This document shows, one piece after another, positions 56,115 to 64,000 of a stretch of DNA of 64,000 nt. The notes beneath the pieces were generated by a model. It ran no database searches and was not told the DNA's origin. It saw only the letters and a program-made list of their open reading frames with translations. Origin of the DNA: Eretmocerus hayati. Taxonomy: Eukaryota > Arthropoda > Insecta > Hymenoptera > Aphelinidae. Each line of letters begins with the position of its first letter. Within the stretch, counting starts at the first letter, position 1. The translations under genes and the position numbers were made by a program. The stretch covers positions 98,748,976-98,812,975 of the forward strand of contig CM056742.1 of NCBI GenBank assembly GCA_029851415.1, read 5' to 3'.

Positions 56115-57087
56115 CGACACTTCAAACTGGGAACATGGAATGTACGAACTCTCAACAGTCCGGGATCACTAGAATGCCTCGCACGTGTAGCTCAAAGCTA
56201 TAAGTTAGACCTCCTTACGATTCAAGGAACGCGGCGAATCGGCAGAAAGCAAGCCAAAATCGGGAAATATACATCTTTCTGGGGTGACTCGGATCGACAA
56301 ACGTTCGGGACGACTTTTCTAGTGAACAATAAAGTCATGCCCAATATAACAGATTTCGCCTTCGTCAACGAAAGAATATCGTTGATTAATTTCAAAGGTC
56401 GTCTCTCATCTAATGGAATTCTCGATATCCACAGTCATAAGAACAACAAAGAGGATACGATCGAAGACGAATTCTACGAGTCCGTATCAACGCCATTAAA
56501 TTCATTCAGAAATTATGACACGAGAATCGTGATCGGAGATTTCAATGCAAAAGTGAGGAGAGAGTAGGAACACAAAAGCGTCGCCGGGTCGGAGAGCCTT
56601 CACAAGAAGAGCAATGATAACGGGTTGGGAACCATCAATCTCGCGGTTGAAAGAGACATGATTTATCAGAAGTACGGTCTTCCCCCGGAGAAACATCCAC
56701 AAGATAACCTGGTCATCCCCTGATGGAGCCACACACGATAAAATCGATCACATACTCATTGACAGGAGAAGGCAATCGTGCCTGGATAATGTCGAATCTC
56801 TCAGGGGCGCGGATTGCGACTCAGATCATTATCTCACGGTCGGCTACATTCACGACAGGATCAGGAGCAATGCTCGAGCTCCCGCGAACCAAAACCCCAT
56901 ATTTGATCTAGGAGGCCTGAAATCTCGCGATATTATTCGAAAATATCAGGGCACACTCTCACATTCAATTCACGAGCGAGGAATGACAAGAAAACTCCCT
57001 TCTCCTCGATCACAGGAAAACGTCGATCTCGGAAGCTGCAAAATCAAGTATCGATTCATCAAGAAGAAACAAAAGGATCGATGAATC
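56115..57087 (+). pseudogene. RTE-like LINE endonuclease
   Basis: The frame opens at LGTWNVRTLNSPGSLECLAR, the standard start of an RTE AP endonuclease. It continues DLLTIQGTRRIG (Gly-Thr where QETR with catalytic Glu is usual) and IVIGDFNAKVRRE, up to a TAG at 56565-56567. The same frame goes on with NDNGLGTINLAVERDMI. A shift near 56705 leads to ITWSSPDGATHDKIDHILID and GADCDSDHYLTVGYI, with the catalytic SDH motif, and further to about 57087. The RT domain is absent. The Pro/Thr-rich region 55560-56110 in front may be its 5' UTR. The missing catalytic Glu, the stop and the frameshift show that it is dead. Confidence 0.85.
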
Positions 57088-58039
57088 GTGCAAAAAAATG
57101 TGGGATAGACGAAACGCCGACAAACTAGATTATCTGAACAGGCAAACCAGCAATGCGCGAACACTCGATAAGGAAACGAGGAAAGACGTGAAGACGTCAG
57201 AAAAGAGAAAAGAGAACACAAAAGAAAGAAAATCGCGTATGTCTTTAAACATCTTGAGACTGAATTCTGTTACTCTTTGCGGGAAACTTTACTAGTTTGG
57301 AAATTTTCGAAGTAAATTCAAAATCAAGTATATTAATCAATAATTTTATCAATATACTTTATTTAGAAATGAATTAATTAATTATTTGATTTTTCAAGTA
57401 AATTTTCGAGTCGCATTGAAGTTGTGAATTCTCGAAACTCTTGCATTATCACTCGATCTGGTTGATGGATATCGAGAACGAAGAGCTGGTTCATTTTGGA
57501 ATTGAAACTGTTTTAGTAGAGATAACTCCTGTAGATTCCTTATACCTGCTATCTTGATCCAATCTTGATGCGAATGATGCAAGAATCAACATGTTGAAGA
57601 TGACTTTTGACTCAGAATATTCCCAAACTAGTTGAGTTTACCGAGAGGAATTACAGAATTCCATGTCAACAACTTTAAAAGACCTTCAGAGTGTTCTCAA
57701 AAAAGTCAATATAGCGTAACAGTTGAGCGACTGTCCAGAAATGATCGAAAGAATGATACCTCGCGTTGAATATATCTCGTTCTCCCAATCCTCCTCCTAG
57801 GTCAAGCTTTTCCACGAGCTCATCGTCATTTTTATTCCATTCATAGTGTTTTGATCTCTCGGTCACATCCAGGAACGTGAATTGTGACTTATTTCTGACA
57901 TCACAGCGGACGAATTCATTTACCCTTCAAGACCACCTCATGGCGCATTTCCCGATGAATTCAATTTCAGGAGTGGTATTTGATGGATCTGGGTGGATGA
58001 AATTCTACGATCGCTGCTTCCCTGAGACGAAAGTCCATC
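57088..58039. other. No recognised gene; two protein-like frames
   Basis: The minus frame 57675-57866 and plus frame 57877-58080 read like ordinary protein text (for example SGVVFDGSGWMKFYDRCFPE), but I recognise no family. The second crosses into the left arm of the inverted repeat that follows. They could be exons of one unknown element or gene. Confidence 0.35.
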
Positions 58040-59830
58040 TCACGGCGGGTCGGAACGGTGAAAAAGTGTTAGGTGCGTGATCATGAAGAATACCAATTGG
58101 ATATGTTTCGGGCTAGTCTCTAGATCATTTTCCAGAAAGAATTAAAATCATCGGTCGGGGATTTTCAAAATAATCGTCGTTCTTGTGTTATTCAAATTCA
58201 CGCGTTTCGATACCTCAACCATCCTTTTCCAATCACTCGAGCTATGATCGTTCAACTCAGAATAACTCTCAGAGCTCAACAGACAACAACATTCCCACGT
58301 ATATTCATCCATATCATTCGCTGGTTTGGCCTAAGCCCGCCAGAGATGAAGCTGTGGTGATATACTTTGAGATTAGTGTTGGTGAGGAAGAATACCCACG
58401 TTATTTTGATCAAAAGTCGTACAAAATGAGCATTCAGTCAGGATTCAGTGTCATTCATACACCAACATGATCCATATTAGTTACATCACATTCAACATTA
58501 CACGTGTATGTGATGTCCATGCATGTTAAACACTCACTGGTCTGCAAAATATATAAAATACTCATGGAGATTCACGGTAGATTTGAAAAAGACTAGACCT
58601 TTCTATTTCATCTTCCTTGAATGACTAGGTTTTATCATATCCACAAATTATCAAAGTTAATCTCGAATCCTTGAGGTTGAGAATGATCTCGAGAGTTTAT
58701 TATCAGCGCCCAATACTTGTTGAGTTCGGATTTTAATTTCGAAAAGAGCCCAAATTTGTCATAGCGAGCAGACTTTTGAGTCCATACATCACAGTGTTCT
58801 TCAAATGTCGACGGAGGATAACATTCACCACGATCATCCCAAATGTCCAAATTGCAGACTATGAGTTGTATGTGAGTCCAATGGATTACATTTGGAATTG
58901 ATAATCTATTGACTGGACAGGATGAGTGATATTATTTTGTTCCAATAAGGTTGTAATCCCAGCCCTATCCGCTCTCTTAACCTTTCCGAGTAAGCGCCCC
59001 CCTCCTGTTGCGGCAAATTGGAAAGAGTGAGGATCACTCGAGCATGTGTGGAATCTTCATCCCGAAAGAGTTTCGGAGTTGCCACAAAGAAGGGGGAGGA
59101 AGTAACTGGGGAGAGTCGAGAGAGCGCTCACAACAAAAGAAAGCAACGGATGAAAAGTTCTAATATCCCAATTGGCGATCGGAGGATATCATTGATGTTC
59201 AAACATGACTGTGGGATACGATTAATACCTCAGTGAATTCAAAAATGATGTATGATTTGTTCAAAAAGTATAGATAAGTTGTGGATTCACCTCTTGGGGT
59301 CTCTTTCCGATCAAACGAATGTTCGCCCATATCTGTAATATACATTGCTCTACGGGGATTCTGACATTATACACGCATTTAAATGTACACGACTATCACA
59401 TGTAGTGTTACAATCTTGGAATGGCTCTGAATCCTGACTAAATGTTCGTATTGAACGGCTTCTCATCAAGACAACGTAGGTATTCTACTCTATTGAATCT
59501 CAATGGATATCACCACAGCTTTATCTTTGGCGGGTTTAGGCCAGACCAACGGATGATATGGATGAATATACGTGGGAATGTTGTTGTCTGTTTAGCTCTG
59601 AGAGTTATTCTGAGTTAAGCGATCATAGCTCGAGTGATTGGGAAAGGATCGTTGAAGTATCAAAATGCGTGAATTCGAATAACACAAAAATGAAGATTAT
59701 TTTAAGAATCCTCGACCGATGATTTTAATTCTTTCGGGAAAATGATCTGAAGACTAGCCCAAAACATATCCAATTGGTATTCTTCATGATCACGCACCTA
59801 ACACTTTTTCGCCGTTCCGACCCGCCGTGA
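58040..59830. mobile_element. Inverted-repeat element, ~410-bp arms
   Basis: The left arm (58040-58452) starts TCACGGCGGGTCGGAACGGT. The right arm (59420-59830) is its reverse complement with scattered changes, sharing CATTCCCACGTATATTCATC-type blocks. The spacer of ~965 bases contains a minus frame (58635-58850) and a plus frame (59018-59236) without known motifs. The left arm also contains an open frame (58183-58470) with SLVWPKPARDEAVVIYF. The right arm ends just before a LINE fragment, so the original right end may have been lost. No target duplication was found. Confidence 0.78.
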
Positions 59831-59939
59831 TCTCGTAAGAAGTCTTCTTTTCTTAGATGGATCGTAAGATGGACTGTCCTTGGGAACTGGAGTGGTTACG
59901 ATTTTTGGTCTTACGGGAAAATGTCACATTTATTATGTA

Positions 59940-60330
59940 TTTTGAGCGTAAAGAAGAAATTTTTAAGAGCGAGCACCTTTGGTTCAAACTCACTCCTAGA
60001 GCACCGTCGAACTTTCTCTATCCGGTTTTTCGGCAGCTAAGCGAAATATCATTAATTCAAGACGCGTTGAGAGATTTCCTGCTAACAAAGCCTCGCCAGA
60101 AGATTGATGTGGGGAAGAAGCATTACCTTCATCTCTGATAGGCTAGGGTCCCTTCTGACAAGTGCTTTCTCCGCAAGGATGTGTCATGCGTGACTTTGTT
60201 GTCTCCAAACTGAGGTATCTGTGATATTCTGCGAACCCATGTCTTCTTCCCATACGCAGAAATGTTCCCTATCTTGCCTGAGGCAAAGAAGCAAGTGTGT
60301 AGGACCCTTGACAATATTCGATGAAAATCA
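59940..60330 (+). pseudogene. LINE family 1, C-terminus and 3' UTR fragment
   Basis: The frame ends with HLWFKLTPRAPSNFLYPVFR, then DALRDFLLTKPRQKIDVGKK and HYLHL. It aligns with the last 60 residues of copies D and E (KDFLLTESPQRIDPGKQHYF). The following 3' UTR keeps the GCTAGGG, GTGACTTTGTTGTCTCCA and CTGTGATATTCTGCGAACCC blocks but lacks the tetranucleotide tail. Residues before about 59940 do not match the family. It is a short, old remnant. Confidence 0.78.
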
Positions 60331-63001
60331 TTGAATCCCACTGAAAGTTAGTATTTTTTCTGTTCTTCGAGATGATTTTTTGGAAATTTTCATACGACGC
60401 AATAAACTCGACTCATCGCTGTTGCAAGTCAGGCTACTTGATGAATCAGCCATCGAGAACTTTTGAACGGGGACGATGCGAATCTCTGGCCAGGCACGGA
60501 TGTGACGTGGTGAGTCTCGAGTCTGCAGTTCATGCCTCTCCTCGTCACCTAACGATGCATGAAGTGCATCGTTATTGTTTCCGACGGAGCTTTGCTGATT
60601 TCCCATCGAAGCGCGATGTCGCGTCGTGGACGACGGGTCTCACCGCTTCAGACCGCTCTGATCAACCTAACTATCTACACACTCGCTCTCAACCCCCAAT
60701 CATCTCTCTTACATAAAAGTCACTCTTCAACCCAATTACTCGTGCTCATTCTGGGAACTTCTTTCCACGTTACACAAAGATTGCCGTGTATAAGTCGCTA
60801 TCAGTCGATGAAGATGATCCAGACTGAACCATTGTATTAATAGTATATTGTTTGCGGCGAGGAATCTTATGTCTTGTTCTTATTCTTAGTTCCATCTTTT
60901 ACACACATCACTCTTGTGAGCTCCTGAATGCGCGAAAATGCGGGGAGTACGATATTCCCCGGTTTTCACGAGTCACTTCTACAAGTCACTCACAGTTACG
61001 TCTACAGTACAAATTACACTGTGAAACTTTAGGCTATAGAAATTGTTGCGGACCGCTACAGCAGTGGGACGAAACGGCATTTCTATAGAAAGTATAGAAT
61101 CTGCTATAGTTTCTGCTGGGAGTGGCATCAATTTTTATAGATTCCCGCAACAAAAGTCTTTTGTTCCCACCAGCTATAAAAATTATACCTACAGCTAGAA
61201 AAATTATTGCCGATGCTGCAGAATTTGTAGCTCGAGGTCGTGGATACTCGTGAGTGGTGGAATGCGAATTTTGGAAGCAAAGATTGAGTTTCAAGCGAGA
61301 TTGTATGGATGTAGACATTGCAGATATATTATATATGCATCGCGTGCCCCCATGCTCTTTGACTCATCTCTGTATAGGCAAATCATTGCCGGACAGGTTA
61401 GTCTGCTCTGGATGCAGTAGTGTCAGTGTCTGCCACCAGGTGGATTCCAGTCGCCATCTGAGCTTCATGAGCCCTAATCACGAGTATTTTCTAATTCATT
61501 TAACCGCAAACGAATATTAAAAAATTTCCTTCATCTTTGAAAATGATGGACCGAGTCAGCGCAAAACTTGTTATGGTTAGAATACTTCCATCACGATCCA
61601 CTCGGAATTAATATCAACGAATTTAGCTCTTCTCGCAAGCGACGAACGCTTACCTCGATTAGTATACATACAAGCTCCGAATAGTCCATCGCAACAAAGA
61701 TCGCGCGTGCGAATACATATAAGATACATAGCGAGCGATAACAGCGAATGCGTTGGTTTACACTACTCTCCCTTGCGATGCGATAATAATAATAAGTATA
61801 ATGTAAGATAAAAGACGTTGAGCCTCAACAACAAACTACAATACTCGGAGAAGGTGTGTCCGGTATCATCATTACAGCGTAACATCTATGATCAAAATCA
61901 TATTCTTCTCCGCTCGCCTCATCCACCTATTTCTATAGTTTCGGCTACAAAAATTAATCCTCGGGTAGTGAAAATTGGTGCTTAATATACAAATACTGTT
62001 ACTAAAAAGTGTGTTCCACAGCTGTAATACGTTACAAAACTATAAGAATTATTCCCGATTCTACAATTTTTATTAGAAAAAGTCTCTCAGTGTACACTCC
62101 TCGAACTTGTGTCGTCATCTAATGTGAATCAATGATATTCAACACGTGTATCGGCATTGGAGGACTAGTTTCCCAATCTCCTAATGCTGCTTTTGGATTG
62201 AAGCCATTTTGATGAGAAATTATGATTAACATCTCGGAGATCAAACCCCGATCGATAATTCAACATTAAGGCGAGGCCGTAGTCCGCGGCCATCTTGAAA
62301 AAGCTAGGGATATTGACCGAATCCGTTCTGTGAATATCTCGAGTTTTACTTAACCAAATCCCTTCATATTTTGTATGCGTCAACAAAATGCATGTCAGAA
62401 TTGCGCTATGGAGCGAAATCCCAGAAAAGTAGAGAAAGAAACTACCATGATAAGCGCTGGACAGATGTCGTCTGCTCCTGTGGTAAGGCATGCTGTTATA
62501 CTTCATTCGATAATTTTGTAATCAGCTCGTTTTTGCTCACTTTCACTCCATAGCGCAATTCTCTAAAGTTCGTAGATGATAGTAAGACCCTTATTTGTTG
62601 ATAATTCTCTATAAAACTTGAGATAAATCCAGAACGGCGATGAGTTATACACGATGACAGCCATCATTTTACGTTTCTTCAAAGTGGTCAGACTGATCAG
62701 CGGGCGCGAGGCGCGAGGCGGGATGACAGCAGCAAAACCGTCTGCTTCGATCATGCACGTTCCCGTGTGTTGTCATCGCGGATGAGATATGTTGTGAGAC
62801 TTGTCAGCCGCGACTTCCCGGTGGAAAACGACGGCCCAGCTGATGACATTATATGTCATCATCGACCGGACCCGGGTCCTTTTTCTACGATCAGGCATGG
62901 TGGTGAATCTGATAGCCGTCCGCTGCGACATGCATCTTTTTGCATATTGGCAGAGAGCTCAGTGCAACATCATCTTTGCAAATTTGCATGCACGAGCCCT
63001 T
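60331..63001. other. No recognised gene
   Basis: Several short frames occur; the most protein-like is 60328-60606 minus (starting MGNQQSSVGNNNDALHASLG), but it matches nothing I know. A small hairpin AACGATGCATGAAGTGCATCGTT sits near 60553. At 61030-61200 and 62010-62090 there are CTATAGAAATT/AGCTATAAAAATT words that may be remnants of a small AT-rich transposon. Confidence 0.45.
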
Positions 63002-64000
63002 GAACAAATACAGAATGTGAAGTGTTTTGTTTGGATCTCTAAACCAGTTCTGATCATTTTGATGATTCTAGTCAAGGTCATGTCAAGGTTCAATACCCTA
63101 GAATACTTGGTGAATAAATAACGTATCCGGGTCACTTTGAGTGATAAAGTCAGTCTTGGAATATTGAATTGGAGTTCAAATCATGTCTGCTAAGATCCCT
63201 GCATTTCAGTGGGATAATTTCATGTTCATTTATCTGAATCCGTTGTGATTTACTTGAGTTCTAAAGGTTTCGTGAACAAAAATTAGAAAGTTAGTTTATG
63301 AACTTTGTTGTCCTCAAGATGTATTGAACAAATACTGAATGTAACTGTTTGAGCCTCTAAACTAGTTCTAGTTATTCTAATGATTCTAGTCAAGGTTCCA
63401 CTTTCAACATCCTAGAATACTTGGTGAAAATAACGTATCCGGGTCACTTTGAGAGATAAAGTCAGTCTTGGAATATTGAATTGGAGTTCAAATCATGTCT
63501 GATAAGATCCCTGCATTTCAGAGGGATAATTTCATGTTCAGTTATCTGAATCCGTTGGGAATTACTTGAGTTCTAAGGGTTTCGTGAACCAAAATTAGAA
63601 AGTTAGTTTATGAATTTTGTTGTCCTCAAGATGTATTGAACAAATACTGAATGTAACTGTTCTGTTTGAGCCTCTAAACCAGTTCTAGTTATTCTAATGA
63701 TTCTAGTCAAGGTTCCAGTTTCAATAACCTAGAATAGTTGGTAAAAATAACGAATCCGGGTCACTTTGAGAGACAAAGTCAGTTTTGCAATATTGAATTG
63801 GACTTCAAATCATGTCTGCTAAGATCTCTGTTGTCCAAAGGGATGATTTCATGTTTAGTTATCTGAATCCGTTGGGAATTACTTGAGTTCTAAAGGTTTT
63901 GTGAAAAAAGTTAGAGAGGTACTATGTGACTTTCATTGTACTCAAGATGAACTGTACAAATACAGACAGTGAGTGTTTTGTTTGGGCCTCTAAACCAGTT
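63002..64000. repeat. Tandem satellite, ~315-bp monomer, runs off the window
   Basis: The marker TGAACAAATAC(A/T)GAATGT occurs at 63002, 63325 and 63637, with a diverged copy near 63953; the spacings are 323, 312 and 316. Each monomer carries CTCTAAACCAGTTCTAG, ACTTGGTGAA, CGTATCCGGGTCACTTTGAG and AATTGGAGTTCAAATCATGT in order. About three copies are seen and the array continues beyond 64000. Confidence 0.93.

Noticed and set aside
60328..60606. Minus ORF starting MGNQQSS as a myristoylated protein
   Set aside because: The N-terminus fits a myristoylation pattern, but no family is recognised, an opposite-strand frame overlaps it and no splice or UTR signals support it.

Overview
The window is repeat-dominated nuclear DNA from a eukaryote, most likely an invertebrate animal and probably an arthropod. 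The evidence is a beta-tubulin terminal exon with an intron acceptor, CR1/Jockey-like and RTE-like LINEs, a DIRS-type tyrosine-recombinase retrotransposon, a hammerhead-like RNA motif and several satellites. I cannot place the species. There is no bacterial gene organisation, and almost every open reading frame belongs to a mobile element or is an accident of a tandem repeat.

Layout. 1-11.7 kb: a head-to-tail train of at least six same-strand LINE copies, most ending in a tetranucleotide tail (ATCA or ATCT) that runs into CT repeats where the next copy starts. 11.7-15.5 kb: degenerate non-coding repeats, an inverted repeat, an LTR-like promoter segment and a possible pogo/Tigger end. 15.5-16.8 kb: a 300-bp satellite. 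17.05-18.31 kb: a foldback-like giant palindrome. 18.3-22.8 kb: a palindromic-motif cluster, a minus-strand hammerhead-like motif and several hairpins. 22.8-25.2 kb: a satellite with monomers in two length classes.

26.2-39.2 kb: a nested structure. An old palindromic element with CGATCG-rich arms is split by a DIRS retrotransposon (about 26.54-31.49 kb) and by a hAT-like long-TIR element (33374-37193) flanked by a perfect 8-bp target duplication. 39.85-39.99 kb: the beta-tubulin terminal exon. 42.6-43.5 and 48.5-51.3 kb: inverted arrays of a 174-bp (58-codon) satellite. Between them a long-TIR element carrying tRNA-like sequence is inserted inside a LINE fossil, and a second LINE endonuclease fragment follows. 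51.3-52.9, 53.5-53.85 and 58.0-59.8 kb: three more palindromic elements. 54.1-57.1 kb: RTE fragments in opposite orientations. 63.0-64.0 kb: the start of a 315-bp satellite that runs off the window.

How the parts relate: the only genes that could work together are those of the DIRS element (gag-like ORF, RT/RNase H, tyrosine recombinase), which has one obvious frameshift. LINE copy E is the least damaged LINE but is 5' truncated and has one late frameshift. The main theme is an unusual density of long inverted repeats, at least ten in 64 kb, several of them with internal tandem repeats in their arms.
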